64,000 bases of DNA from Paenarthrobacter sp. JL.01a (GCF_025452095.1 NZ_CP104877.1:186001-250000), one strand, 5' to 3'. Counted from the stretch's first letter, positions 8,316 through 17,783 are shown. Notes: generated from the letters alone by a model not told the origin. Program-made: numbers and translations.

Positions 8316-8385
8316 TTAGGTATTCTGAATGTGGCACGGAGCACATGCACCGGCCATCCGAATGGTTTGAGCGGAAGAGCACGCA

Positions 8386-8610
8386 ATGGTCACCCAAAAC
8401 ACGAGCGTGGGGGCCGCTCGGAACAACAACGTCATCCTCGGAAGCGGTCTTTCGGGAATGGTCGCCGCGTATATCGCCGCACGGGCGCTGGAGGACGACG
8501 CTTCACACGATAAGAACTGGAGTGCGGAACGGGCGTTCCGTCCCAAGCTGCCGAGGTGGCGGCCACGAAGGACCACGCCTGAAGGACCTGGCCCGGCATT
8601 GGCGTCCTGA
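8386..8610 (+). pseudogene. Truncated FAD/NAD-binding flavoprotein N-terminus
   Basis: A 74-codon frame whose first 40 residues look like the dinucleotide-binding start of a flavin oxidoreductase: VILGSGLSGMVAAYIAARAL gives the GxGxxG turn and following helix. Thereafter the reading loses any flavoprotein character and ends in low-complexity R/P-rich residues, so most of the enzyme is gone. Its position next to the tetR operator suggests it was the divergent target. A genuine short protein cannot be excluded. Confidence 0.5.
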
Positions 8611-8635
8611 ACCGAATACCCAGAGAGAACCTCCC

Positions 8636-10432
8636 ATGTCAGCAGAAGTATTGTCATCGTGGCCCTACGAGACACCACGCGAAACCAACCGCCTCCGGGA
8701 GATCTTCCTGATGCAACCCCATGCCGACCTCAGTGGTATCCGTCCGATGGTGGCCCGCTCGTGGTACCGGAGCCGGGCAGCGGGCGTCGACGCGTTTGCC
8801 GACCGCGGGTTCTACGACGAAGGGCGGGTTGACGAGTACACCATCGCGGCGGCCGGCACGCACCTGCGGAAACTGGATGAGGTGGCCGCCGACCTGGGCG
8901 GTTATGTGAACATCACCGCCCCCAACGGTGTGCTTGTCAAAGCCAGTTTCCTCCGGGACGACGGATTCCCCGCCGGCTACTCCCTGCTGGAGGAGAGCTG
9001 CGGCAGCAACGGCGAAGGTCTGGCGCTCGAAGAAGGGCGTGGTGTGTGGCTGGCCCCGGAAGAACATTTCCGTGAGGACATGAGGGGCAATTGGTGCTTT
9101 GCGTCCTTGGTACGCGACCCGTTCCATAACCGGGTGAGGGCCGTGATCGGATTGACGCTCCCGGCAAACAGGGTCAGCACACTGGAACCGTCATCAACAC
9201 TGCTCATGCTGGAAGGTGTTGCTTCGCGGATTGAGCGGGACATCGAGGTCCGTACCTCCTCGAAAGAGCGGGCATTGCTCAGTGAGTACCTCAGGGTCTC
9301 CCGCCGAAGGGGCAACCGGGCGGTCATCGCCGTCGACGGTAAAAACGCGCTTCAGAACGCCTCGGCGACGGCGACGCTGGTGGACAGCGATTTTTCGGTT
9401 GTTTGCGGCTACGCCAAGGCGGTCATGTCCTCCGGCCGTGACATGAACTGCGAAGTCATGCTGCAAGGGCCAGGGCTTTCGACCTTGGAGATAGCGCCTG
9501 TGTCGCTTTCATCGGCCAACGTGGGAGCAATCGTGGTGGTCCGGCCGCACGCACCCGCCAAAGAGCGGTCGAATGCTGCCTCAGGTGCTGCCATAGCGCT
9601 GGAGTCAGCACCAAAGGGGACCGCGGAGCGGTTGTTGAAGCACGTGGATGGCACCAGCACTGAGTTCAAGCGCACCCTCAACCTGGCCCAGAAAGCCGTG
9701 GACCAGGACAGGTCCGTGGTGATGTTCGGTGAAGTCGGCAGCGGAAAGTTGCGGTTGGCCGGTGCCATCGCCGCCCTGCGGGGTGGGCAGATGGTGGTGG
9801 ACGCCCGCAACGGAGACCTCAGGAACACCTCGCTCCGGGACATCCTGCACAGGGTGGCCACCGAGCTTCCCTCAACATTGATCGTGGAGCACGCCGATGA
9901 GCTCTCCCAGAACGAAGCCAGCGAGATCGCCCGCAACCTTCAGGGCATCGCCGCCACCAGGCTGATTTTCACCATCACGCGCCCCACGGAGGCCACCCTC
10001 CTGCTTTCCGAAGCCTTCGATGTCCTGGAGATTTCCGTGGCGCCCTTGCGCAACAGGCGCGAGGATATCCCCCAACTGGCCAACGCCATCGCGAAAGAGC
10101 TGGGGGAGCGGAAGCTGTCCCGGCGGCTCATCACCACCCTGACCCACGCTGATTGGCCCCGAAACATCGACCAGCTGCGCGCGGTGGTTTCCAACGCCGT
10201 CGAACGTGCAGAAGGTGCGGAGGTCACCCTGGACGACCTGCCGCAGGGTTTCCACCGCGTGCTGACCAAGGGCAGACTGTCCCGCCTGGAGGACGCGGAA
10301 CTCAGCGAACTGCGTACGGCGCTCCAGGAAGCGGGCGGCAACCGCAGCCTTGCTGCCGAAACCCTGCAGATCGGCCGTTCCACACTGTACCGGCGCATGG
10401 ACTACTTCCGCAGCCGGGGCTTCGACCTCTGA
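8636..10432 (+). CDS. AcoR-like Fis-type regulator lacking the sigma-54 loop
   Basis: A 598-residue regulator with the AcoR architecture: a GAF-type sensor (about 60-180; KLDEVAADLGGYVNITAPNGVLV, LLEESCGSNGEGLALEEGRGVWLAPEEH), a central AAA+-like domain (about 350-500) and a C-terminal Fis helix-turn-helix (about 553-593; LQEAGGNRSLAAETLQIGRSTLYRRM). The Walker A region GEVGSGKLR lacks the usual T/S after K, Walker B reads LIVEHADE instead of LFLDEIGE, and the GAFTGA segment is absent. Actinobacteria generally lack sigma-54, so it must work with another sigma factor. The ATG at 8636 follows GAGAGAA. It heads the catabolic island and is the best candidate to bind the 17-base boxes. Confidence 0.85.
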   Translation: MSAEVLSSWPYETPRETNRLREIFLMQPHADLSGIRPMVARSWYRSRAAGVDAFADRGFYDEGRVDEYTIAAAGTHLRKLDEVAADLGGYVNITAPNGVLVKASFLRDDGFPAGYSLLEESCGSNGEGLALEEGRGVWLAPEEHFREDMRGNWCFASLVRDPFHNRVRAVIGLTLPANRVSTLEPSSTLLMLEGVASRIERDIEVRTSSKERALLSEYLRVSRRRGNRAVIAVDGKNALQNASATATLVDSDFSVVCGYAKAVMSSGRDMNCEVMLQGPGLSTLEIAPVSLSSANVGAIVVVRPHAPAKERSNAASGAAIALESAPKGTAERLLKHVDGTSTEFKRTLNLAQKAVDQDRSVVMFGEVGSGKLRLAGAIAALRGGQMVVDARNGDLRNTSLRDILHRVATELPSTLIVEHADELSQNEASEIARNLQGIAATRLIFTITRPTEATLLLSEAFDVLEISVAPLRNRREDIPQLANAIAKELGERKLSRRLITTLTHADWPRNIDQLRAVVSNAVERAEGAEVTLDDLPQGFHRVLTKGRLSRLEDAELSELRTALQEAGGNRSLAAETLQIGRSTLYRRMDYFRSRGFDL

Positions 10433-10443
10433 TTCAACGCAGC

Positions 10444-10473
10444 AGCAGCCGACCTCCCAAGGGGTCGGCTGCT
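10444..10473. terminator. Hairpin terminator after the AcoR-like regulator
   Basis: An 11-bp perfect stem (AGCAGCCGACC and complement) with an eight-base loop begins 12 bases after the stop. A related AGCAGCCGAC stem occurs at 18994. Confidence 0.65.
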
Positions 10474-10570
10474 GTGCGCTGCCCACCAACTGAAGAGGCC
10501 CGACGGCGGGTGGCCGCTTTGCGCGTCCGGGGCCCAGACACCCAGGCGCTGGGACAGTGTCCCACCGAGG

Positions 10571-10587
10571 TGTCTCGATCTGGCACG
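10571..10587. promoter_or_regulatory. 17-base regulon box A (TGTCTCG-ATC-TGGCACG)
   Basis: First of seven inverted repeats fitting TGTCYCA-N3-TGRNACA, 109 bases before the D-2-hydroxyacid dehydrogenase start. Extra half sites, TGGGACA at 10550 and TGTCCCA at 10558, lie beside it. It stands directly downstream of the AcoR-like regulator gene. Confidence 0.6.
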
Positions 10588-10695
10588 GATGGCCGCCCCG
10601 ATATCGCGTTGTACTGGAAATCACCCGACACCGGCACCCGTCCCAAGGAGTGTCCGGCAGGACCGAGGGTACCAACACGAACAGGACGACTGACT

Positions 10696-11643
10696 ATGAC
10701 CCGCGATGCCCAGGGAACCATTCTTGTGGCCCCTCACCATTTCCCGGACCTGGACCGTGAGCACGCGCTCGCGGAGGAGTTCGGTTACACACTCAACCCC
10801 GCGGCGGACACTGACGCCTTCCGCGACGGGCTGGCCGAAGCCGATATTGTGATGATCACTCCCTACGCCAAGCTCACTGCGGCGGACTTCCCGCTGATGG
10901 CCAAGTGCCGTGCAGTCATCCGGTACGGGATCGGCTACGACAACATCGACGTCGCCGCGGCCACCGAGGCGGGCATCCCGGTCTCGATCGTTCCCGGCAC
11001 GGCGTCGGAGGAAGTTGCCTCCCACGCCTTCGCGATGGGCCTGGCGCTGGCCCGCCGCCTGCCCGCCGGCAACGCAGCGATCAACAACCTCGGCTGGGCC
11101 GGAACCATCGGCTACGACACCCCTGTCCTCTCCGAGCTGGAGGTAGGCGTCCTGGGCATGGGACGCATCGGCCAGCACGTAGCCCGCATGTACTCGGCCG
11201 TCGGCGCCCGGGTCCGCGCCTACGATCCCTTCGTGACGGACAGCTTCGTGGAGATGGCCGGGCTGGAACACATCCTGGAGAATTCCGACGTCGTTTCCCT
11301 CCACCTGCCGCTGAACGACGAGACGGCGAACCTCATTTCCACCGGAGTCCTCGCCAGGATGCGCAAAGGTACCGTGATCGTCAACGTATCCCGCGGCGGA
11401 CTCATCGACGAGGCCGCGCTCGCCGAGGCCCTGACCTCGGATCACATCGCAGGCGCCGGCATCGACACCTTCGCCCAGGAACCGCTCGCCGCTGACCACC
11501 CCCTGCGCACGGCGCCCAACGCCATCCTCACCCCGCACATTGCCTGGCGTTCCAACCGGTCGACGGGCGCCCTGCAGGACGGCGCTGTGGAGCGGGTCCG
11601 CCTCGCGCTGACCGGCCAGCCACTCATCGACCTCGTGAACTGA
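10696..11643 (+). CDS. D-2-hydroxyacid dehydrogenase, NAD-binding
   Basis: A 315-residue member of the D-isomer-specific 2-hydroxyacid dehydrogenase family, reversibly reducing a 2-oxo acid to a D-2-hydroxy acid with NAD(P)H. The Rossmann motif VLGMGRIGQH is at about 152-161. The catalytic Arg lies in VNVSRGG near 231, Glu near 261 (AQEPL), and His in TPHIAWRS near 280. The ATG at 10696 begins the recognisable fold; the open frame extends upstream only through non-coding DNA. It is first gene of the operon running to hyuB and lies behind box A. Confidence 0.88.
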   Translation: MTRDAQGTILVAPHHFPDLDREHALAEEFGYTLNPAADTDAFRDGLAEADIVMITPYAKLTAADFPLMAKCRAVIRYGIGYDNIDVAAATEAGIPVSIVPGTASEEVASHAFAMGLALARRLPAGNAAINNLGWAGTIGYDTPVLSELEVGVLGMGRIGQHVARMYSAVGARVRAYDPFVTDSFVEMAGLEHILENSDVVSLHLPLNDETANLISTGVLARMRKGTVIVNVSRGGLIDEAALAEALTSDHIAGAGIDTFAQEPLAADHPLRTAPNAILTPHIAWRSNRSTGALQDGAVERVRLALTGQPLIDLVN

Positions 11644-11680
11644 AACGACCTGTGAACTGAAGAGACTGGAGAAACCCGAC

Positions 11681-12976
11681 TTGGCAACCACCAATCATCT
11701 TGAAGACCTCGCTGCTTTACAGAACCCTGTAGAAGATCCGCACCTGCGCCGTGGACCGCGTGGTTTCCCGCTGCTTCCCGGCGGCTACGGCCGCTCAACG
11801 TACTACACCGGCGCTCCGAGCCCCTACGCCATCAAGGGTGAGGGCTACCGGGTGTGGGACGACCGCGGGCGTGAACTGATCGACGCGAACAACAACTTCA
11901 CCTCGCTGATCCACGGCAACGCCCACCCGGAAATCACCGAGGCCGCCACCAAGGCCCTTACCACCGGGGCGAGCTGGGGCATCCCGAACCTAAACGAATG
12001 GGAACTTGCCGAACTCCTGCTCGGCCGCCTTCCGGAGTTGGACCAGGTCCGCTTCGCGAATTCCGGCACCGAGGCCGTCATGTCCGCGATCCGCATCGCC
12101 CGTGCGTCGACGGGGCGCGAGCGCGTTATCGTCACCAAAGGTGGTTACCACGGAACGTCCGAGGTTGCCCTGGTCCCGGGCGGGCCGTCCTACCAGCGCG
12201 GCGTGACCCGCGGCGTGATCGACGACGTCACTGCGGTGCCGCTGAACGACGTCGAATTCCTGCGCCAGGCGGTTGAAGCCGCTCCGGACGCCTATGCCGC
12301 CATCATCCTGGACCTGCTGCCCAACCGTGCCGGCCTGCTCACCATCAACGAGGAATTCGTCCGGACCGCCCGGGAGCTGGCTACCCGCTACGGCATTGTG
12401 CTGATCATCGACGAGGTCATCAGCCTCCGACTTGGCTACAGCGGCTTCAGCGGTGAGTACGGGGTTTCCCCGGATTTGCTGACCACTGGAAAGCTCATCG
12501 GCGGCGGATTCCCCGTCGGTGCGGTCTGCGGCAGGGCCGAGCTCATGGCTGAAGTGGACCCCACCCGTCCGGGCAGCCTGCCCCACGGCGGAACGTTCTC
12601 CGGCAACCCGGTCAGCATGGCCGCCGGTTCCGTTGCCCTGCGCCTCTACACCGAGGACGAGGTCAAGCGACTGAATCATCTGGGCGACACCGCCCGCGAA
12701 ACGGTCAACGCCAGGATTGCCGACGCCGGCTGGGAGATCCGTGGCCACGGCTCGCTCCTCCGCGCGGTTCCTGCCGGTGCGGAGAAAGTGGACGAGCACA
12801 CCCAGCACAAGCTGTGGTGGGCCTCCTACGAGCGCGGACTGCTCGGCTCCCCGGCCAACCTGCTCTCCCTGTCCACGCCCATGGACGAAAAGGTGGTGGC
12901 CGACATTACCGACCGCTTGGCCGACGCTGTCCTGGCAGTCGCCTCGGAGGCTCCCACTACGGAAGGTGCCAAGTAA
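11681..12976 (+). CDS. Class III PLP aminotransferase (glutamate-1-semialdehyde aminomutase-like)
   Basis: A 431-residue class III (omega) aminotransferase. FANSGTEAVMSAIRIARA at about 127-144 binds the PLP phosphate, LIIDEVISLRLG near 245 carries the PLP-ring aspartate, and the Schiff-base lysine is in LTTGKLIGGGFPVGA near 271. HGGTFSGNP matches the semialdehyde-aminomutase subgroup. No heme genes are near, and the catabolic context suggests a transaminase acting on a terminal amine or amino acid. The TTG start has GACTGGAG upstream. The next gene follows after two bases. Confidence 0.88.
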   Translation: MATTNHLEDLAALQNPVEDPHLRRGPRGFPLLPGGYGRSTYYTGAPSPYAIKGEGYRVWDDRGRELIDANNNFTSLIHGNAHPEITEAATKALTTGASWGIPNLNEWELAELLLGRLPELDQVRFANSGTEAVMSAIRIARASTGRERVIVTKGGYHGTSEVALVPGGPSYQRGVTRGVIDDVTAVPLNDVEFLRQAVEAAPDAYAAIILDLLPNRAGLLTINEEFVRTARELATRYGIVLIIDEVISLRLGYSGFSGEYGVSPDLLTTGKLIGGGFPVGAVCGRAELMAEVDPTRPGSLPHGGTFSGNPVSMAAGSVALRLYTEDEVKRLNHLGDTARETVNARIADAGWEIRGHGSLLRAVPAGAEKVDEHTQHKLWWASYERGLLGSPANLLSLSTPMDEKVVADITDRLADAVLAVASEAPTTEGAK

Positions 12977-12978
12977 CC

Positions 12979-13878
12979 ATGAAGATCGTTTCCTACGAAC
13001 ACGAATCCGGTATCCGCGGCGGCGTCCTGATCGAAGACACCGTCTATGACCTGGAACTGCTCCTGCAGGGTTCCCGCCAGGCAGTGCACGGAGCCACCAC
13101 GTCCGTCCGGGAATTCCTGGAACTTTACGGCGACCGGCTGGAGGCCATCTCCGCCGAGGTCAGCGTCTTGGCCGGACAGGATCCGGAAGCACACGTTGGT
13201 GCCCGGGCCGATGTCCGCCTGGCCACTCCGGTGCCCAATCCCTCCAAGGTGCTCTGCATTGGCCTGAACTACAAGGACCATGTTGCCGAGACCGGCCGCG
13301 CGTTCCCGGATTACCCTGACGTCTTCGCCAAGTTCGCCTCCACCATGGTTGGGCCCGAGGACGAAATCGGCGGTGCAAAGGTCAGCGAAAACCTCGACTT
13401 CGAGGGAGAACTGGCAGTAGTCATCGGGCGCAAGGCCAGTGAAGTCACGGAAGAAGAAGCGCTGAACTATGTGGCCGCACTTGCCCCGCTGAACGATGTC
13501 ACGGCCCGCGACCTGCAGTACCGCGGCACCCAGTGGTTGGCAGGCAAAGCCGTGGACGGGTCAACCCCGTGGGGTCCTGCCCTGGTCACCCTGGACGAAG
13601 TGGGCGATCCCCAGAACCTGGACCTCGCAACCCGCGTGAACGGCATCGAAGTGCAGCGCTCCAACACGAGCTACCAGATCTTCCCGATCGCGCGGATCAT
13701 CTCCTACCTCTCAAGCTTCCTCACCCTGGAACCCGGCGACGTCATTGCCACAGGAACCCCGCAGGGCATCGGTGCCAAGCGGAACCCGCCTGTCTGGCTG
13801 GAACCGGGAGACACCGTGGAAATCGAAATCGACAAGGTAGGTCTGCTCCGCAACACCGTGGGCAAGCCCCAGCTCTAA
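12979..13878 (+). CDS. Fumarylacetoacetate hydrolase (FAH) family protein
   Basis: A 299-residue FAH-family enzyme. The central motif KVLCIGLNYKDHVAETG (about 91-107) and acidic metal ligands in NLDFEGELAVVIG (about 137-149) with NDVTARDLQ (about 172-180) define the catalytic site. The C-terminal GDVIATGTPQGIG is typical of the family. Members hydrolyse or decarboxylate beta-diketo acids or dehydrate and hydrate sugar-derived oxo acids, so it could cleave or hydrate a late oxo-acid intermediate. The ATG at 12979 lies two bases after the aminotransferase stop. Confidence 0.9.
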   Translation: MKIVSYEHESGIRGGVLIEDTVYDLELLLQGSRQAVHGATTSVREFLELYGDRLEAISAEVSVLAGQDPEAHVGARADVRLATPVPNPSKVLCIGLNYKDHVAETGRAFPDYPDVFAKFASTMVGPEDEIGGAKVSENLDFEGELAVVIGRKASEVTEEEALNYVAALAPLNDVTARDLQYRGTQWLAGKAVDGSTPWGPALVTLDEVGDPQNLDLATRVNGIEVQRSNTSYQIFPIARIISYLSSFLTLEPGDVIATGTPQGIGAKRNPPVWLEPGDTVEIEIDKVGLLRNTVGKPQL

Positions 13879-13902
13879 CCCCCTGCAAGCTCTACGAAAG
13901 TA

Positions 13903-16002
13903 ATGAAGACCATGAGTGATGTACAAACACAACCAGGCGAGGCACGGTACCGCATCGCCGTCGACACCGGCGGTACCTTTACCGACGTCGTGGTCGGTTC
14001 CAACAGCGGCGACATGGCAGTCGGCAAGGCGCTGACCACCTACGACCGCGTGTTCACCGGCTTCGAAGCCTCGGTCCGCCGCGCGGCCGAGTCCGTTGGC
14101 TGGAGCGGCGACGATGTTCTCCGCAATGCCGACGTCATCGTCTACGGCACCACCCACGCCACCAACGCAGTGCTCACCGGCAAAGTTGCCAAGACGGCGC
14201 TGCTGACCACGGACGGTTTCGCCGACACGCTGCTGCTCCGCGAAGGTGGCCGCCGTGACGCCTTCGATTCCAAGGCTGCCTACCCACCGCCTTACATTCC
14301 CCGTCACCTGACTTTTGAAATCACCGAGCGCATCTCTGCCGAGGGTGACGTCCTGGTGGAGCTGGACGAAGAGCAGGTCCGCGAAGTCCTCGGTTCCTTT
14401 AAGGAACAGGGCATCGAAGCCGTTGCGGTCTCCTTCCTTTGGTCCATCATCAACGACGCCCACGAGAAGCGGGTTGCCGAGCTGATCCAGGAGATCCTTC
14501 CCGGCGTTCCGTACACGCTCTCCAACGCGGCCAACCCCACCATCCGCGAATACCGACGCTCCTCGGCAGCCTCGATCGACGCTTCCCTGAAGCCGCTCAT
14601 GGCAGACCACCTGGGTAAGCTGCGCTCGGACCTGCAGGAATACGGCTTCGCCGGCGACCTCCTGGTAGTGACCTCCGAAGGTGCCGTGCTCGACGTCGCC
14701 GATGTCCTTGACCGTCCCGTCCTGCTGCTGAACTCCGGCCCGTCCATGGCACCGCTGGTGGGTGCGGCGGCAGCCCCGGACCACGACACCGTGGTTGTCT
14801 GCGACATGGGCGGCACCACCTTCGATGTGTCGCTGGTGGAGAACGGCGTGGTCCGCCACACCCGCGAAGCCTGGCTGGGGGAGCCGTTCGTCGGGCACCT
14901 CACCGGCTTGTCTTCCGTTGCGGTTTCCAGCATCGGCGCCGGTGGCGGCAGCATCGCCTGGATCGACGGCGGTGGCCTCCTTCGCGTGGGCCCGCAGAGT
15001 GCGCGCAGCACTCCCGGTCCCGCAGCGTACGGCCGCGGCGGCGAAGAACCAACCGTCACCGACGCCTGCGTGGCGCTTGGCTACCTCGACACGGAGGGCT
15101 TCGAAGGCGGGTTTACCTTGAACCGCGAGGCCGCCGTCAAGGCCATCGATACCCGCATCGCCGGGCCTTTGAAGATGGACACCCTGCAGGCCGCCCAGGC
15201 CATCCTGGATGTCTCCGCCAACCACATGGCTACCGCCATCCGGCAGTCTGCCCTGGAACAGGGCGTTGACCCCCGGGGTGCGCTTATCGTTGCCGGCGGC
15301 GGCGCAGGCGCCATGGTCGCAGCGATCATTGGCAGGCTCCTGGAAGCGGACACCGTCCTGATCCCGGCGACCGCCGGCGTCCTGGCCGCCTACGGCGCCC
15401 ACCGCGCCCCAATCGCCACCGAGTTCCTCTCCCCGCTGCACAACGACACCCGCAGTTTCGACGCCGGTTCGGCCTCCCGCGCCGTGGAGGACCTGACAGC
15501 CAAGGCTGAGCTCTTCGTGAAGCGCTTCGACGGCGTAGGCGAAGCGCCCAAGGTCACCTACTTCGTCGATGCCCGCTACCCCGGCCAGGCCTGGGACCTC
15601 CGCGTCTACCTCGACGCCGCCCCGGACACCTCCGGTGACGCGGCAGGCATCATCGAACGCGCCTTCCACGAAGAGCACGACCGCCGCAACGGCACCCACG
15701 ATCCGGACAGCCGCGTGGAGATCATCACCTGGGGCGTCCGCGTGGAAATCCCGCGTCCGGAGCACACCAGGTCCGAAGGCGAACTCAGCCGCACCGCGGA
15801 AATCCACCGCACTGACAGCATTGTCTTTGGCGGCGAACCCTTCAGCACCCAGCGCTACCGCGGCGTGACGCTCGCTCCGCGCGACAAGATCGTGGGACCG
15901 GCCGTCATCGACCAGCCCACCACCACCATCGTCGTACCACCGGAATGGGACGCGACGCTCGATGAACGATCCAACATCTACCTCACCCGTAAGGAGGCGT
16001 AA
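13903..16002 (+). CDS. Hydantoinase/oxoprolinase subunit A (HyuA type)
   Basis: A 699-residue ATP-dependent amidohydrolase subunit. VDTGGTFTDVVV at about 20-31 is the ASKHA phosphate-binding loop. The Hydant_A_N domain covers about 17-200, and the Hydantoinase_A core follows with VCDMGGTTFDVSLV near 302-315 and GAGGGSIAW near 346. Such proteins pair with subunit B to open lactam, hydantoin or 5-oxoproline rings at the cost of ATP, or carboxylate ketones. The substrate cannot be read from sequence. Either ATG 13903 or 13912 could be used. hyuB follows after two bases. Confidence 0.9.
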   Translation: MKTMSDVQTQPGEARYRIAVDTGGTFTDVVVGSNSGDMAVGKALTTYDRVFTGFEASVRRAAESVGWSGDDVLRNADVIVYGTTHATNAVLTGKVAKTALLTTDGFADTLLLREGGRRDAFDSKAAYPPPYIPRHLTFEITERISAEGDVLVELDEEQVREVLGSFKEQGIEAVAVSFLWSIINDAHEKRVAELIQEILPGVPYTLSNAANPTIREYRRSSAASIDASLKPLMADHLGKLRSDLQEYGFAGDLLVVTSEGAVLDVADVLDRPVLLLNSGPSMAPLVGAAAAPDHDTVVVCDMGGTTFDVSLVENGVVRHTREAWLGEPFVGHLTGLSSVAVSSIGAGGGSIAWIDGGGLLRVGPQSARSTPGPAAYGRGGEEPTVTDACVALGYLDTEGFEGGFTLNREAAVKAIDTRIAGPLKMDTLQAAQAILDVSANHMATAIRQSALEQGVDPRGALIVAGGGAGAMVAAIIGRLLEADTVLIPATAGVLAAYGAHRAPIATEFLSPLHNDTRSFDAGSASRAVEDLTAKAELFVKRFDGVGEAPKVTYFVDARYPGQAWDLRVYLDAAPDTSGDAAGIIERAFHEEHDRRNGTHDPDSRVEIITWGVRVEIPRPEHTRSEGELSRTAEIHRTDSIVFGGEPFSTQRYRGVTLAPRDKIVGPAVIDQPTTTIVVPPEWDATLDERSNIYLTRKEA

Positions 16003-16004
16003 CC

Positions 16005-17765
16005 GTGACCCGCGAATTCGATCCCGTAAAGCTCTCGGTCCTTGCCAACGCATTCGACGGCATTGTCCGCGAGATGACCAGCGGACTGCTCCGCTCCGCC
16101 CGCTCTTCCGTGATCAACACGGCCCGCGACTTCTCCTGCGCCGTGCTGACCGCGGACAACCAGTTGCTTGCCGCGGCTGAAGGTGTTCCCGTGCACGTCT
16201 TCGGTGCCGGCCCGCTGGGCGAGGACATGGTGGAACTCCACAAGGACATCCGCGAAGGCGACGCGTTCCTGCACAACGACCCCTACATGGGTAACTCACA
16301 CGCAGCAGACCACGTGATCCTGGTGCCCATCTTCATCCAGGGCCGCCACCTCTTCACCGCCGTGACCAAGGCCCACCAGGCCGACTGCGGCAACTCCCTT
16401 CCCACCACATTCTTCGCCACCGCGCGGGACGTGTACGAGGAAGGCGCATTGATCTTCCCCTGCGTGCGGATCCAGCGCGACTACACGGACATCGACGACA
16501 TCATCCGCATGTGCCGGTCCCGCATCCGTGTTCCAGACCAGTGGTACGGCGACTACCTGGCCTCCGTCGGCGCCTCGCGCATCGCCGAGCGCCGCATCCA
16601 CGAACTCGCTGAAAAGTTCGGCGTCGATGACCTGGTGGACTTCGTGGACGCCTGGTTCGACTACTCCGAGCGCCTCACCGCCAGCGCGATCGAGAAGCTG
16701 CCCGAATACGTCCTGCACGGCACCTCCGCCCACGATCCGTTCCCCGGAACCGGCCCGGAGGGCGTGCAGCTGCAGGCAACCCTCGAGGTGAAGCCCAAGC
16801 AGGGCAAGGTGGTGATCGACCTGCGCGACAACCCGGACAACCTGCCCAACGGCCTGAACCTCACCAAGGCAACTGCCACCGGCGCCGCCCTGGCCGGCAT
16901 CCTTTCCGGCATCCCGGAGAACCTGCCGAGCAATGCGGGAACCTTCCGTCGCGTCGAGGTGCTGCTGCGGGACGGCTGCGCCGTCGGTGTTCCCAAGCAC
17001 CCGTACTCTTGCTCCTCCGGCACCACGAACCTCGCTGACCGCGTGGTCAACATCGTCCAGGCCGCTTTCTCCCAGATCGACGACGGCTACGGCACCGCCG
17101 AGGGCGCGGCCGGCCAGGCACCCGCCAAGTCGGTCATCTCAGGAACGGACGAACGAAACGGCAATCCCTACGTCAACCAGATCCTGGTAGGTGGCGTCGG
17201 CGGTCCGGCAACACCGTACGTAGACGGCTGGCCCACCTACCAGCGTCCCGTGTGCGGCGCCCTGTTGTACCACGACAGCGTGGAAGTGGACGAGCAGCGG
17301 TACCCGATCCTGGTCCACGAGCGCACCTTGGTTGCCGACTCCGGCGGAGCCGGCCGCCAGCGCGGCGGACTCGCCACACGCGTCACCATGGAGCCCCGCG
17401 GCGACAGCGTCACCCTTACCTATGGCATCGAAGGCAAGATCAACCCCCCGAAGGGTGTCCGCGGTGGCCACGACGGAGCGGAACCGTCCGCGTGGGTGGA
17501 GGACCTCAAGACCGGCGAACGCCGCGAAATTCCCGTGGTGGGCCGCTACGACCTGCAGTCGGGTGAGAAGGTCGTTTCCATCACTCCCGGCGGTGGCGGC
17601 TACGGCGACCCGCTGGAACGCGACGTCCTGGCTGTACTCGACGACTACCGCGAGTCCCGCGTGACCCTCGAAGCCGCGGCCGCACACTACGGCGTGGTCA
17701 TCACCGACGGTGCCATCGACGAGGCAGCCACGGCGAAGACCCGCGAGGAACGCCTGGCCGGCTAA
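16005..17765 (+). CDS. Hydantoinase/oxoprolinase subunit B (HyuB type)
   Basis: A 586-residue partner of the upstream HyuA protein. It spans the Hydantoinase_B family, with EMTSGLLRSARSSVINTARDFS near 23-44, AFLHNDPYMGNSHAADH near 87-103 and the glycine-rich end (SITPGGGGYGDPLERD near 525-540). The GTG at 16005 has TAAGGAGGCG just upstream. Together the pair forms an ATP-dependent ring-opening hydrolase or related ligase. A hairpin at 17784 follows the stop. Confidence 0.92.
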   Translation: MTREFDPVKLSVLANAFDGIVREMTSGLLRSARSSVINTARDFSCAVLTADNQLLAAAEGVPVHVFGAGPLGEDMVELHKDIREGDAFLHNDPYMGNSHAADHVILVPIFIQGRHLFTAVTKAHQADCGNSLPTTFFATARDVYEEGALIFPCVRIQRDYTDIDDIIRMCRSRIRVPDQWYGDYLASVGASRIAERRIHELAEKFGVDDLVDFVDAWFDYSERLTASAIEKLPEYVLHGTSAHDPFPGTGPEGVQLQATLEVKPKQGKVVIDLRDNPDNLPNGLNLTKATATGAALAGILSGIPENLPSNAGTFRRVEVLLRDGCAVGVPKHPYSCSSGTTNLADRVVNIVQAAFSQIDDGYGTAEGAAGQAPAKSVISGTDERNGNPYVNQILVGGVGGPATPYVDGWPTYQRPVCGALLYHDSVEVDEQRYPILVHERTLVADSGGAGRQRGGLATRVTMEPRGDSVTLTYGIEGKINPPKGVRGGHDGAEPSAWVEDLKTGERREIPVVGRYDLQSGEKVVSITPGGGGYGDPLERDVLAVLDDYRESRVTLEAAAAHYGVVITDGAIDEAATAKTREERLAG

Positions 17766-17783
17766 ACCGCAGCTATCGCAACC

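Noticed and set aside
13711-16053. A 780-codon minus-strand open frame across hyuA
   Set aside because: Same shadow effect; hyuA on the plus strand has clear motifs and fits the operon.
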